Shown here piece by piece: positions 33,401 through 46,080 of a stretch of DNA of 64,000 nucleotides. The stretch is from Symsagittifera roscoffensis (Eukaryota; Xenacoelomorpha; Acoela; Convolutidae). The notes under the pieces were generated by a model that was given only the letters and a program-made list of their open reading frames with translations, had not been told where the DNA came from and ran no database searches. Made by a program: the position numbers and the translations under genes. The number at the start of each line of letters is the position of its first letter. The first letter of the stretch is position 1. The DNA lies in contig NC_087062.1 of assembly GCF_963678635.1 (NCBI RefSeq), forward strand, positions 38,280,518-38,344,517, written 5' to 3'.

Positions 33401-34550
33401 TTAACACGCTGGGCGGACAGGCTTTTACCGTTTGATTATGATATTAGGAACGTGCCTGGTGCTACGCTTGGTATGGCCGATTATCTTTCTCGACATCCAT
33501 TATTTGACGCCCCCCCCCCCCTAGTTCTGTTTACGATGAGTTGTTTGTTCTCAAAACCATCGAAAATTTTACTCAAGCATGTAATTCAATTAAGGCTGGT
33601 GCCTGGGCGCCGCCTTCAGATCTCACCAATCACACTTTTGTTTCTCATATATCTACTGAGGATTTAAGTCTTGTCCAAAAGTCAGTTGGCATCGTAATTC
33701 CCGGTGCACTGTCGCGAGAGGGCGCATTTTCAAACTCTATTATTTTCGACCAATCAGAATCGTTCACTAGTGGTGGACACACATCGGTACGGGAAGATGA
33801 GTTTCTATCGCATTAGTATAGTGATGTTGGTAGTGGCTCTCCGCAAGGGGGCGTCGTTTGTGGAACTGGCGAAATCCACCAATCAAAATTCAGTGTGGTT
33901 TCCAGTAAGCGGACACCAATTAAGTGGCGTTCGCTGACGGAAAATAATAACCAATCACGTGCGGGCGCTCGTTCAAGTTTTTCGCCGCGCGAGGGCTGTG
34001 TAAATTTGACGAAAGTGCTAAGCCAGCAAGCTATCTCACCCGGGAGGGCAAGCTATGATAGTGGCGGCAGAATATATCTGGTGGCCTTATATGAATAGCC
34101 AAATCGTCGAAAAATGCCAGGGGTGCATGGAATGTACCTAGTTGGGTAAGAACCTGAAGTAATCTAACACCTTTAATTCTTCGCTACCGCTCCCTCCCCT
34201 CGTCGCTCCTAAAGAAGAATTACAGTTGGATTTTGCTGGACCGTTGCAGGGCGAAAAAGGAAGAAAGACTTTCATCTTAGTCGCAGTAGACCGGTTCTCA
34301 AAATTTCCGTCCGCTTCATTTACAAAAAATCTGGATCCAAAAAACTAGTCAAGTTTCTAGAGGCCTATATACGCATCCACGGTATACCAAAATCTATACG
34401 CATGGATCACGGTTCCGGTTTTAAAACTACGTTGCTTAAGAAACTCAAAAATTTAGAGATTTGCAAAAATTTAGAGATTAGACACATACTCTGTCCAGTC
34501 GGTGATCACCGTGGCGGCGGGTTAGTGGAAAGAACTATCCAGACTATAAA
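30450..34550 (+). pseudogene. Ty3/gypsy gag-pol, decayed
   Basis: Order Gag, protease, RT, RNase H, integrase. Gag starts at ATG 30450 (MAQPAVPV, like the element at 54184), shifts frame between about 30650 and 30734, and continues to 31297; a zinc-knuckle region is split across frames at 31385-31500. The protease motif VDTGSP is at about 31742. RT pieces are at 31980-32384 and 32378-32872, with the catalytic YLDD at 32681. RNase H (CDASLSGLG, YSTNELELLAVVW) spans 33118-33440 with several stops, then ADYLSRHP. Integrase zinc-finger remnants are at 34060-34135 and the catalytic-core start LDFAGP near 34230; the region around the DHGSGF-like site and VERTIQ (to 34550) is broken by stops. Many stops and shifts make it non-functional. 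Confidence 0.88.
30451..30460 (+). promoter_or_regulatory. Primer-binding site overlapping gag codons 1-4
   Basis: TGGCGCAGCC abuts the LTR end (TGTCA|TGGCG). The final A of the LTR plus TG of the site make the gag ATG. The site's first nine bases fit the ...GCTGCGCCA 3' end known for many animal tRNA-Ser; that assignment is inference. Confidence 0.75.
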
Positions 34551-35878
34551 ACGTAAATTGTGAACAGAGGAATTTAGTCCTCAGTATAAAGGTCTGAATA
34601 CTGTCTTTCATACAATCTTGGACGATCTCAGGAATTTCAAGCACGCAACCCTTAAATAATTTTTTTTCGAGGTTCACTTCGGTAGAAAACCAAATACTGA
34701 ACTTTCCTTGGCTAGAGATAAAATCCTTGCTAATGCTCCAGATCAAATTTCACTTGCGCGGAGTCTCTTAAGACCGGAAGACCGACACAGCCAAGATTAT
34801 ATCCTGGACAGAGTGAAAGTGGTGAAACGTGGTAAGCACAGTCCAGATATGCCATTCCGCTTCAAGAAAATTGTCCCTGGACAGAAAATTGCCGACATCA
34901 AACAATACAAGGCCCTTGAAGAACTTGCACGTGCTGCTAATCGATGGAGTCAACTTAAAAGTAACATTAACGTGGAGACAGGACGAAGTCTAATGCGAGA
35001 ACTTGGATCACGCAATAATGAGATTGCTACTGCCCTGAAAACGGGCCTCAATAAAAGTACCCTAAGGTTCTACGACCGGGTTGCGGATACTCCGAGTAGA
35101 GATTGTTCGGCTTCACCGATCACTTCGAAGGAAAGACCTTCCGGTACGAGTACTTTAGAATCTCTGTTGTTGCATAGCCCTGATGGTGTAAAAATTTTTA
35201 GAAAGTGTCTAGACAGAAAATCAGGAAAACCACTGTATAAACCGGCTGAATTCAAGATTGTTTGAGTCACAAACAACACATACAATACGAATACGGGAAA
35301 AGTATACCGGAAGAAACATGTAGCCTTAAAACGCAATGTTAATAAACGTGAGATTTTAGCTAAAAGATTAGCAGCCGCCCCTTTGCGGGCAGTCACGGTT
35401 GGACAAATGCCTTCACGGAAAATTGCGCCAAGAGGCCAGACTATTACGCCTACGCAACGCTGTCCTATGACTATCATATCAGCCTCTCATCAACGGTCAA
35501 CCACTCCGCCAGTGGTTCTGTTGTCAGACTCGGACACTCACGAAACTCTGCCCGAACTCGGTCGCCCATGAGGTCTCCTCGTGCGATGTCTACGCCCCAT
35601 CAAGCCTCGATCAAGCAGTTCCTCCGTCACTCCAAAGCGACGCTTCGTTAGAAGAAATACAGAGGATTTCATTCAGCCAAGTTCGTCATCTTATCGACAA
35701 TCCCCAAAAGAAATCGTGTTCAAAAAGTAACCAACTATAGTATTTAAAAATATCTTTAAACTCTTATCAAAAGTCCGTTTAGTACTGTCGTTATAAGCTG
35801 TTATACTTTACGCTTTGTCGGTGGGTTGTTCATGTTATGTAAAATCATATTGCATAAGATTTTTGTTGCCCCCGGGTA
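34551..35878 (+). pseudogene. Integrase C-terminal tail of the decayed Ty3/gypsy element
   Basis: Continues the pol frame. There is a stop after KRKL, then a readable 185-codon block at 34708-35265 (ARDKILAN, basic and helical), a TGA, and a further block to 35571, where CCA-TGA interrupts. Beyond this the frame stays open to about 35733 (RRFVRRNTEDFIQP). It parallels the long tail of the intact-frame element. The repeated copy lies at 28773-29970. Confidence 0.7.
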
Positions 35879-36234
35879 TGTCATGCCATGCATCTAACAT
35901 AGCATGTTCATACGTTGCATTCTCGTTGCAATTGTTGCAGTGGCGTCAAGGCCACCCACCAGTCGTGCTAAGCTATCACACATGGTGCTAAAGTTTATGT
36001 TCATCTGTCTGTTCATCTGTGCTAAGATACATACCTATTCTATTCTATCTTGTTACGTTAGCTAACAAACATTTGAATCTAGCCTCTTGAAAACCCTTGT
36101 TGAAAGAGGTTTAATTCTGGATCAGATAAAATCCTGTAAAAGTGCTATACTACTTATTTACTACGGTTGTAGTTATTTAATTCAACTATTCAATTTTACC
36201 GAGTTTTGTCAGTCCCAGAGTTCGGTAAATGTCA
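35879..36234 (+). repeat. 3' LTR of the decayed Ty3/gypsy element
   Basis: TGTCATGCC...GGTAAATGTCA, 356 bp. It matches 30100-30450 with about a dozen substitutions and an extra tattc unit. Next bases gtcaa have no partner upstream of 28773. Confidence 0.75.
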
Positions 36235-36725
36235 GTCAAGTGTTTTTGAAAAGTAATCATTTCTACATTTTGCTCGGTCTCAAAAGTTTCAGCAATGTTT
36301 TAGTTTGTGTTTAGGCAAGTGTCAGCTACAGCTTCTTATAGCTCGAAATCTAGAAGAGTGATTAATCACAATTTACATCAAACTTTACCGTAATTTTAAC
36401 GTTTGAAAGAAGAACTGTTGAAAGTTAACTCACTTTTCGCAACACTTTACAAAAACTTTTCGCAACACCTTTAAAAATGCGGGAATTATATAATAGATTG
36501 TTCAATCATCCCGGGTCGAGAACAAGTTGAGAGCATATAAACAAGTTCTTTGACCTTGACCTTCAGTTCTGCCATCACTGTCAAGTCCATCGGCTCGCCT
36601 ATGCTCATGACCACGCCGGCACATGTTTGTTGGTGCCATCAGCTGCTGAACCGTTGGTGCGTGGACGAGTACTTTTTCATTTTTTTGATGAAGATCTTCC
36701 AGGTTTTATCGACTCCTTTTCCTTT
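36235..36725. other. No gene recognised
   Basis: AT-rich flank of the Ty3 array, then pyrimidine-rich plus-strand DNA that is the complement of the ORF described next. Confidence 0.4.
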
Positions 36726-36963
36726 CTACTCATCCTTCTCCTGCCTCCTTCCTTTCCCACCTAGTTCCTTCTTTTTAAATGCCGGTTGTTTTTGTGTTCT
36801 CGCTTTGTCTGCTCTCTGTTCTTCCCCCAATTGTTCTCCACCACGCTCGTCTATTTTCTCCAGTTGCTCCTTGGAGTCTGGGTGCAAGTTGCCGGTTTTG
36901 CTAGCCAATTCTTTACGTCGATCGAGAGAAGCTCTTTTTGCCTTTTCCCAAGACGCTTTTTTT
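36726..36963 (-). pseudogene. Possible pol-tail remnant of another Ty3 element
   Basis: A minus-strand open frame of about 78 codons, Lys/Glu/Arg-rich (WEKAKRASLDRRKEL, KTGNLHPDSKEQLEK). It loosely resembles the post-integrase tail of the 47-54 kb element (ANARWNYERRDAAK, ETGQLNPDLRKEI). No flanking LTR or integrase core was seen. It may instead be an unrelated charged exon. Confidence 0.3.
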
Positions 36964-39344
36964 AAATAAAATTCAATACTCCACCCTCACTTTGCAATTT
37001 TTCTATTTTCGAAGAAATTTGGGCTGTTTTTCTATTTCCCCACCTTACATAAGCAACAGTTGTGATAAATGAATCTAAACAATTTAAGCATGCATGCACT
37101 TTTCGACGCCTTCTCGTCTTTCAAGTTTTCTGTTTTCAAAATTGTGTTACGAGTCATCATGGCTAATTGCATAATGTTACACTTTTACGTACATTTCTGC
37201 AAGGACAGATAAAAAATAAGAAGTTAATTCAAAACTCAAGTATTTTTATCTTTTCCATACAACAATTGATCATCAGAATTACAACTTGTAGGCATTCGAA
37301 TTATCTGAGAATTTTTTTAACATGTCAAAATATCACTCAGATCATGGCAGAAATTAGCTGAACGATTTCAACAAAAACTGGCTACTAAATTTATTTGATC
37401 CAAAAAACCCTAATTTAGTTCATGTGTACAAATATATTCCAAAAATTTTCTTTAGGTAGATTTCAACCAAAAACGTTTGTTCATAGTTTTATAAAATCGG
37501 CAGAAATTTTAAAAATTAATTGCTTGTCAGCGCGCGCAAACATCCTCCGCTTAATAGAATAAACTCGTATTTCAGACAACAACGGATGGCAGAGCACCGT
37601 CGTTACCTAAGGTCAACGATTTGAGTCGCGCTGACGTGTAATTGCCCTGTGGACCATTATCCTCAATGATCCAAACGAGGTGTCTAGTTTTGAAACATGC
37701 ATCAGGAGAAGAAAACCATTTCGCTCTTCTAAGTCGTGGCACGTAACCAGGGAGTCAACGGTTATAATTGACTTTGCATATGATTGCGCTCAGAGGTAGC
37801 GCTTTGGTGATTGATTTTTTGTTGTAAGGTTTAAGGCGCGATGTGCAGGTACATAGTGACTCGGAAACGGATGTAAGTGGGCGTTAATTGAGACACTGCG
37901 CAACTAAACCCAACTAATTTATCAAAATTTTCTTACAGAATTTTTGTTTTCCTAGGTTGTCCCAGAAAAAAATATTGGCGAACTCGGTAAGCCTTTTTAT
38001 ACACTTTCGTGAAAAGCAGCCCTGAGTGGCCGAAACTTCTAGGTAACGTATGTATGAGCAAGTAGAACAACAGTTTCTCGGTGCACGAAAGCATCTCTTT
38101 GGCCGAGCCAACGAAATTCATATAGTAGCCGCACAAGACGATGGAAGACGTTCCTCGTCAAGCAATGAAGCGTTACACAAGAATTGTTATCCCATGACAA
38201 ATCAACCTCGGGAGGAACGGCACCTGTTTTCATTCACATGAAAAAAAGCCAGAGTTTCTTTGATCTTTGTCATTTTGCAAAAGGCGTTTTTCGGTAACCA
38301 GTTGTTCTAACAGAAGGTCAGCCATCATAAGCGTGATTATCTTTAATTTGCATTTTCGGCAAAAGATACTATGGTGTTCTTTTGATCGGAAAAAGTTACG
38401 CAGCCTCAACACAAAAAACTCTAAATGTATAAGGGCTTGTTGGTAACCAGCACCTTTTTGATGTTTCGTTCGGTAAAAGAAAATTGTGAGTGGCAACAAA
38501 AAGAGTAGATGAAGGCTTTTCGATACGAAGAATTGATTGAAATTCACTGCTTCGTCGACGGAAAAGTCCCGTGGATTGGAATAAAGCTTTGAGACCTATA
38601 AACGACAAAATTTAAGCCGTTCTCTTAGACTTTTTGTTTGACTGCTTGTTGTGATTCGATCTGACTTCGAAAGGGAAAGCTCCGATTGAGCCAGAACCAA
38701 AAAGTTTTGTGTGCCTAAGTCTAACTCGAGCAGATCGGTTATCGAACGAACCTTGCAGTATTGACGTGATAGCCTCAACATAAATGCGGTTCTTAGATCT
38801 TTGGGAGAAAAACCAAGTTACAACTTAAAAGTCTGGATTGGTGGTTTTCGAAGAGCCAAAAAAAGTCGACGATTGGTCAAAACCTTAATTTAGATCATAT
38901 GAAAGCTCTTTGAGTTTATTTCGTCGGGTAGCTGGTTTTAAGTTTAAAAGGCTTATCGAACCAGTTGCTATCTTTCACTGAATCGTCGAGTAGTAGTTTT
39001 AACTGGATTACAATAGCCTGGCAAATGAAACAAATCATTGCTCTTGGTGCTGATTCGAATTAGTGAAATTCGAATCAGCGATTTGTCACAAAAACGGGAA
39101 GTCTGTATGTTGAAGTTGTCCATTGGAGAACAGTTAGACTGTCTGTCCACGTGAAGGCAATTGTGTTCACTAAAGAGTTTTTTCTAAGCCGTTCTCATAG
39201 GTTTTCTACTAGTGATAATTTTACCTTCAGCTTTGGCATTGACAGCATTTTTATAAGACTCACTTTACCAAAAACCAAAGATAATTTTCTTTCGGAGCGC
39301 ACAAAATTTTTTTTTCAAGCACATGAACTTCTATGTTGTTGATA
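36964..39344. other. No gene recognised
   Basis: Less AT-rich than its surroundings in 37.5-38.3 kb. Overlapping short frames occur on both strands (37914-38608), none with domain or splice support. Confidence 0.35.
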
Positions 39345-39349
39345 TGACA

Positions 39350-39545
39350 ATCCATATGACAACAAAAGGGAAGAATTTTATATTCGGGTGTGTTTTAGTC
39401 TTTTTTCTTTTTGTTTTTTCGTAAAATCAGGAACCACAAATAATGATTGAACTGTGTTGAATGATACATCGCTGAAGTGATACATCATTTCAGTCGTAAT
39501 TACAATCCCAAAAAAATCCAAAAAGAAATCGCAGTGTCGAGAAAA
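39350..39545 (+). repeat. Family-C repeat, diverged copy
   Basis: ttttatattcgggtgtgttttagtc parallels 61985-62010; later aggaaccacaaataatgattg, tgatacatc, ttcagtcgtaattac and agtgtcgag parallel 27140-27258 and 62050-62150. Confidence 0.5.
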
Positions 39546-41448
39546 CCGGTTTAAAGTTTTAAATTTTTCGTCCTAATTCGACAGAGCTGAATTATAGCTA
39601 ATTTTATACCTTAGAAGTTAATTTTAATCAAGTAAAACCAGTTTTTTACTCTTATTTTTTGAACCAAAAACTTCCAAACACTCAAGAAATTTTTGCTATT
39701 TTTAAAATTTTTCAAAATTTTTAGTCATTTTTCTACATATTGTTTTGATTCAATTTGCCTATGAAACTTTGATTGTTTTTTATGCCCATATTACATTTTT
39801 ACGTCAGATCTTTATATCACTCAAGCAGAAAAAACTGCATTGATTTGGAATAAGAGTTTTCTAAACCGAAGTTTTCTAAAGATTATGGTCTTGCACAGTA
39901 AACGGCTATCCTTGTTTGGATTTATCATTGGATGATGTGGTATTTCCATTATGGTTAAATGCATTTATTTGGATCGTATGTACCAAGAGGTGCCTATCTT
40001 TTTTTTCTCGATATCGTCTATGGTGTCTTGACTATAGCACTTTTTCAAGTTGGTGTCTTAAGCAAGTTTTTTCGAGACGTGAAATGTTGACGAGTTGAGT
40101 GTCCGAAGAGCTAGTTTGTCCGCAGTAAGCAAGGAATAGCCTTTTTTTTGTGTTCGCTTTGACTCAAATTCATACCACTGCTTTACTTGATTGACAAGAG
40201 ATTAGCCTCAAAACCGCATCAAAAAGTTGTTGAACTAAGTCTTGAGGAGGCTGCTTGGGGACCACTAGGCATTCAACTAACAGGAGATTAACGCCAAAAG
40301 GAGCAATTTTATTTTGCCTTTAACACTCGATTAAGTTAATGACATGGATGAATGTCTAATGACGTGGATGAATGGTTTAAGGTCTTTTTCTGGTATCATT
40401 TCCACCTCGGAGTGTAGATTAAAAATTAGATCGAGATGTTCAAGTTGTGGGCACAATATTGAGGCGCGGTGACATTTACAAAATTCTTGCCCATGTTGGT
40501 ATCTTCTTTTAAAAAAATTTGAATGAGTAGCCCTCCAGTAGTGAATTGACCATTATTTTGACTTATTTCGTTGTGATTGTCTTCTGGGAATGGATTTTGT
40601 TCTAAGTCAAATCTATCGGTGGTCAGGACAATTGAGAACAGTTGAAGAATTTAGAAAACAACCAGGAATGATTTCACAATGTATCACAGAAAAATAAGCA
40701 ATTGCTTGTCATGGTTGGCAAAAAAACTGTATGTTTAAGAAGATGAGGACGCTTCTGTACATTTACAGAAAACTCAGCTAAAAATCTTTTTTGTGTGTTG
40801 TTTGAGTAGAACCACGCGTTCTGAGCCGTGCAACAAAATATTAGGAGTGCTCTCTTTTTACTTTTTGTACTTTTTCCAGCTTAGGGCATCTTTGAAACAA
40901 TTGTTCAAATTCCAAGCGAGAAAAGCTAACTTTCTGTTTTTTGCAAACTTAGCAAGCCTGCTTGAGTTTGCCACTTTGGAATTTCAAATTCTGTGCTGTT
41001 TCTTGCAAAACTTACAAGGAGGATACTGAGGTGTTTGCTTTTAACGCCGATGTGTTGCTTTTTTGTGCTTCTTTTGTCTGCAGCCACAATGGGAGTTTTT
41101 TGTTAGAGCGTTTCAAATATGTTTAAGCGAAGGCGCTCATGTGTTTCGGCTTTTTCACTCAGCCAAACGTTGAAGGCTTGACAAAGACGCGCCTGAAATA
41201 TCGGCATTATAAAACATTTAATTGAAAGAATTACAAAATTAAAAATGGTTGACAAAATGGATGATGCTTTACGAACTGTGAGATTCGGAAAGGGACGTTG
41301 ATCTTTTGGTAGACGATTTCCTCCTTTTTTATAACAAAATAAAGAAAACCTTTCGCTGCAGTATACCATTAACATGTCAATTTTACCACAGCCCTTTTTT
41401 CCTAACGGCCTCGAGGTGGCATTCCTGGAGGACGTAGAGCTCATGTTT
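39546..41448. other. No gene recognised
   Basis: AT-rich. Frames at 40793-41029 and 41103-41444 have no domain or splice support. Confidence 0.4.
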
Positions 41449-41891
41449 TTCCCGACTTTCGATACGAAAGTAACGGAATATTTGTGTTCGGGGTGGGTTT
41501 ATTTTTCTTCAGACGAACTTCGACTTTTTAACTAGCCATTTTGACAGAACTTTCTTTAACATTCAAAAGGTATTGTTGATCTGAGCTTAAATTTGAAAAG
41601 GTATTTCACCTGTGATCATTTTTCGTAAAGTTATGGGGGTTTAAATATTACCATTCTGGCCAATTTGTGACAATTAACGCGCAATATATTGATTTGTTAC
41701 AAGGAGCGAAGTCTATTCTTTTGTACTTAATATGGCGTGTGGGGAGATGATTGTCATTAAAAATTCCAAATTTTAGAATTTTTTTTTTCATTTTAGTTTA
41801 TTACATTTGATTTTTTCAGTTTATAACTGCTCCGTAAACCTTAAAAGGCAGTTGGAACGTTCAGGGCTTCGCCCTGATACGAGCAGTATTG
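41449..41891 (+). repeat. Family-B element, copy 5
   Basis: Starts ttcccgactttcgatacgaaag and ends gcagttggaacg, followed by the perfect small hairpin cagggc-ttc-gccctg and gagcagtattg. Internally deleted around 41690 relative to 23080. Faces copy 6 head to head. Confidence 0.7.
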
Positions 41892-42044
41892 TCTCAATTT
41901 TGAGTTTGTTCCTATGAGAGAACGGTTTAAGTTCATGGCGGGTAAAATTTAGGAAAACTATCATAAGCATACAAATCTAACAAAAGAAAACAAAGGTAAG
42001 AGATAAGGACAAACACTTTAAACCTGGGCTCGAAAAAAAAGAAA

Positions 42045-42560
42045 CAAGACTGAAGGTTCCGACTGCCTTTTAAGGTTTATGGAGCAGTAATAACATAAAA
42101 AAATTAATGTAATAAAATGAGATGAAATTTTTTTTTTCTGAAACTTGAAATTTTCTACGAAAATCATTCCTCCACACGCCATATTAAGCACAAAAGATTA
42201 AATTTCGCTCTTTTTAACAAATCAATTATGGCAAATAAGCTTCTTTCAACGAATTTGGAAGGATTTCTAAGACGGAATAAATCTCCGCTTACGCGTTTAT
42301 AGCGCGAATTATATCGCGCGAATTATATCGCGCGTTAATTGTCCCAAATTGGCCAGAATGGTAATCTTTAAACCCGCATAACTTTATGAAAAATGATCAC
42401 AGGTGAAATACTTTTTCAAATTTTAGCTCAGATCAACAATACCTTTTGAATGTTAAAAAAATTCTGTCAAAATGGCTAGTTAAAAAGTCGAAATTTGTCT
42501 GAAGAAAAAAACCCACCCCGAGCACAAATATTCCGTTACTTTCGTATCGAAAGGTGGAAC
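42045..42560 (-). repeat. Family-B element, copy 6
   Basis: caagactgaaggttccgactgcc ... tatcgaaaggtggaac. Inverted with respect to copy 5, 153 bp away. Contains a local duplication of gcgcgaattatatc at 42303-42330. Confidence 0.72.
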
Positions 42561-42599
42561 AATAGTAATCTGAAATTCAACGCTAAAGGCCTAAAGGCT

Positions 42600-42862
42600 A
42601 AAATAGAGAATCAGCTTTAGGCAGAACGGTTTGTCTTAACTTGTTTGTTTCCTTCTTTCATCTCTCTTTTTTGAAAAATTTGTCATTGCTTTTTGCCATT
42701 TGTATCGAACATTGAAAAAGAAGATAAGTTTTTCCAGGCAAACTCATGTGCCAGAAACAGTCATCGGAATAGGTCGACTGATATATTTAATATTTAAAAC
42801 CCTTTCAGTCATGAAACAAACGACATTTTAAGAAGTTTAAAAAACGTTTTGGTGTCGAGAAT
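42600..42862. repeat. Family-C block, second copy
   Basis: Near-identical to 26998-27258, including ttccttctttcatctctct and gttttggtgtcgag, and likewise adjoining a minus-oriented family-B copy. Confidence 0.7.
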
Positions 42863-45617
42863 AACTAGTTTCAAAATTTTGAGTCTAATTTCGAACAAAT
42901 AACGCGATTGAGTAACGCTCGTAAGCTAGCTATTTGTTTTTTTCCGGACTTCAAAAAGAAAAATGGATTTGCTTATATTGAAAACTAATTATCTGTTGTT
43001 TCATTTAGCGCTTATTTGACAAAAAAATGTGTCTCCTTAAATTAAAATTATTGTGCAACAATTTAGCAAAAAACAAAAACACCTTTTTAAAGACTTTTTT
43101 CATTATTTAATGTGTTGTTCAATTGTTGTTCATCAAAATAACCTCTGCCTTAGATTTGCTTATGGTTTTAGTAAAAGTAAAAATTGCATGCCGTTGAGAA
43201 TGAAAAACTGCTCTCATTTCGTCCTGATTATAGTTCAACAGTTTTGATAAATGTGTCGTAGTGAAATCATTGATTGTTGTTAGTTCGTACTGAAAAATCG
43301 ATTGTTAGTGCAGACATTGAATCAAGCCACACAACTATATAAGGTCGTGAAGTAATTTGAGAACAGTTGTGCGCCGAGATATACTAAACCGTTTTACGGT
43401 AGTCTTTGCGTTAATATCAAACTTTAGTTTTCAATGGAGGCAAAATTGATCTTTGATTTTACTGGGTTGAGCTTCAATAGCATAAGACAAACAATTTGAC
43501 CCAACAATGAAAAACGTGGCTAAGCGAGAAGTTGTTACAGACTAAAAAAACGGCTCGTTTGAATTTAAAGATCGCTTCGGCAAACGGGGCAAGGAGAATT
43601 TTATGAGCTGTTCATCACAAAATTCAATCCAGGAACAATCCGGCTCTACAATATTACATCGAATCAGAACTTAAAACATTGAAGTCGCGGTGCGGTAGGT
43701 AAGAGTCACGTTTTTCGGAATGAAAAAAGTTGGTTTTGGTGGTCAATTCCGGATTGGAGTGTGTTGGGTGAACCTTTATGGGCTTCAAACAACCCCTGAG
43801 AAAATCCTCGAAGTAACCAATCCACTCATATTTTTTCATTCAACGGACAAACGCAAATATCGAAACAAAAATTTTGAATTTTATGTAAGCAAGAACAAAA
43901 ATTCAATCTTGCGGTATGAATTTTTGGTTTAAATTGGAGGTTGAAACAATTTGTTAAAAAATCAAGTGAGAAGCCCTTAAAAATGAAGATTGTTTGTGGA
44001 TTTCTGGTTTGTTCGGAAACTAAAAGTTTATTCTCTTTTGTCGGTATATAGTCAAACAATCTCGTATGTAAGTTTGCAGCAAAGAAAAATGCTTAAAGTT
44101 TACAATTTGTACTATCTTTTTGCTGTTCTTTGGCTGCGCAGGCTCACATAGTTGGGTCTTTTTTTCACTAAACAACGCTTAGTTTGTCGCTGCTTGTCAT
44201 GCTAACTTAAGTAGCAAAACAAACAAAAATTTTCAAAAAAATCCGGTCATGCTAATTGTTGTAGCATTATGAACATAACTTTTTGAAATAAAAGTACACC
44301 GGGGTCGAGAAAAAAGAGCACATTTTGCACTCTGAATGCATAATTTTGCATAACTTTGCAAGTTGTTTCTTTGCGCATCAAATTATTACGGGTTGAACTC
44401 CAAAGAAGGAAAATACTAATCATACAAATTTCATACATTCTGCCAAAATGGTGTCGTTGAATTTTCAAAGATAGTTTTTTTGGCATAAAATTTTGGGTTT
44501 TATAGTAAATAAAAAAGAAAAACTTCTGTCAAAAAATGTTAATCGTACAATTTCCATATTAGGAAACTGTATAATTTTAGGAAACTGTAAACTGCTTAAT
44601 ATTTTTTTTCACAAACGCTAAAACCACTTCTTTTGCAGGGCATGTTCATTAACGTCTTGCTCAAATTTTGATAATTTAAAAATTCAAATTTTAAAAAACA
44701 ATATTTGTTGAAACTTTTTGATAAAAAGGGAAAGTTTGTTACTTTCGTTATACCAGATGTATAAGAGAGCTCTAAGACAATTTAGGTCATTTCTATGCAA
44801 TGTAAATGCTATACTGTCCAACTTTTTGTGATTCCACCTTTGAGTAAAGCAAGGTCTGTGCCACTTGCGTTCGGTTACGAATACAACATAAAAATTTTCA
44901 GAAATTAATTTTAGAAAATAAATCAAATTTTTTGGTTCACAAAAAATAGTTGTCACACAATTTTCATATATGAAAAAATGCTTATCATAAAAATTTCATG
45001 GAGTTTTTTGTACGTATGATTGTATCGATTTGTAGGGATTTGAATGGTAAGAAGTTTTTCATATTTCACATATGGAAATTGTATGATAAGAAGTTACGGT
45101 CATCCCGGGGTGTTGTTACAAAAGTGAATTTCAAATGTGGGGATGGGAGTTAGATATAAGATCATTTAAGTTTAAAAAAAATTTTTCTTAAAACTAGTCT
45201 CTCTTTCATAATTTTACCATAAATTATTTTTTAGGAGGCTTCACAGTCGGCTTTAAAAAACGAGCGCCCCTTTTCCGCTTCCCTCATTCGAAGTCCAATT
45301 TCGAAAACTATTTTAACGTTGTCATAATGGAATGAAACTTGGCATGGTGATCGGGTCAACATTTGTAACCAGATTTGTTCTTCAATTTTATGCGTTTAGC
45401 CATAATTACACGTAAAACAACAATAACAACAAAAGTTTCGAAGTCAAGAATGGCAGTGGAAAGAACCAAACAAGCTTTTGGGTGGCGAGGAGTTGCTTTT
45501 TGTTTGATAACTCTCGGCTCTTTTTCTTTTTCCTCCACCTCGCATCAGTTTTATAGTGTAACAGGGGGTTTTTTAGGGTTAATCATGAATTCTAAATATG
45601 TTTTTCATGGCCTATTA
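42863..45617. other. No gene recognised
   Basis: AT-rich. 45240-45480 resembles 57740-57960 and the start of 56072-56289 (aactattttaacgttgtcataatg, ttatgcgtttagcca), so it is a diverged relative of the family-E elements. The frames at 43654-44486 and 45356-45716 are unsupported. Confidence 0.4.
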
Positions 45618-45890
45618 GGCTCTTTTTCCTCCCCCTTCACCTCATACATGCATAAATTTTATGTTGTAACGAGGGATTATACTACTAAAATTCTGTTCAC
45701 ATTATTGGATTGTTAGAAAAACTGGCATGTGGACTGACGACTAGGCAAACATATTTGGTATTCATACTTAACCTTGTAAAACCCCTCGTTAAAACATAAA
45801 ATTGATGCATGTGTTTAGCAAAAACTTGAACAAAACTTAATATGTAAAAATTTTCAGGTGAGGGGAGGGGGGGGGAGATGAAAAAGAGCT
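45618..45890. mobile_element. Family-E TIR element (GGCTCTTTTTCC ends)
   Basis: GGCTCTTTTTCCTCCCCC at the left, complement of gggggggagatgaaaaagagct at the right, 273 bp. Inside, gttgtaacgagggatta and a complementary gtaaaacccctcgttaaaac give a further inverted pair. No ORF. Confidence 0.6.
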
Positions 45891-46080
45891 TAACTCTCCA
45901 GTCTAATCTTAAAAACAACACAGTGGTGTCTTTATAGGTTAGTGGAAGGGGTAATGGGAAAGGGTATGATGGCCAAAAAAATTACGAGCACGTGCTAAAT
46001 TACAATAATTCTCTTATACCAATTTACCCATAAACGATCCTTCTCTTTTTATAGTTCCATTATCATTACTCTGAAGCAAA

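Noticed and set aside
36550-36969. Plus-strand 139-codon Ser/Phe/Cys-rich frame
   Set aside because: Complement of a charged minus-strand frame; its composition is typical of an antisense shadow.
45356-45716. Opposed open frames at 45356-45538 and 45375-45716
   Set aside because: They lie in family-E-related repeat DNA with copies elsewhere that do not keep the frames.
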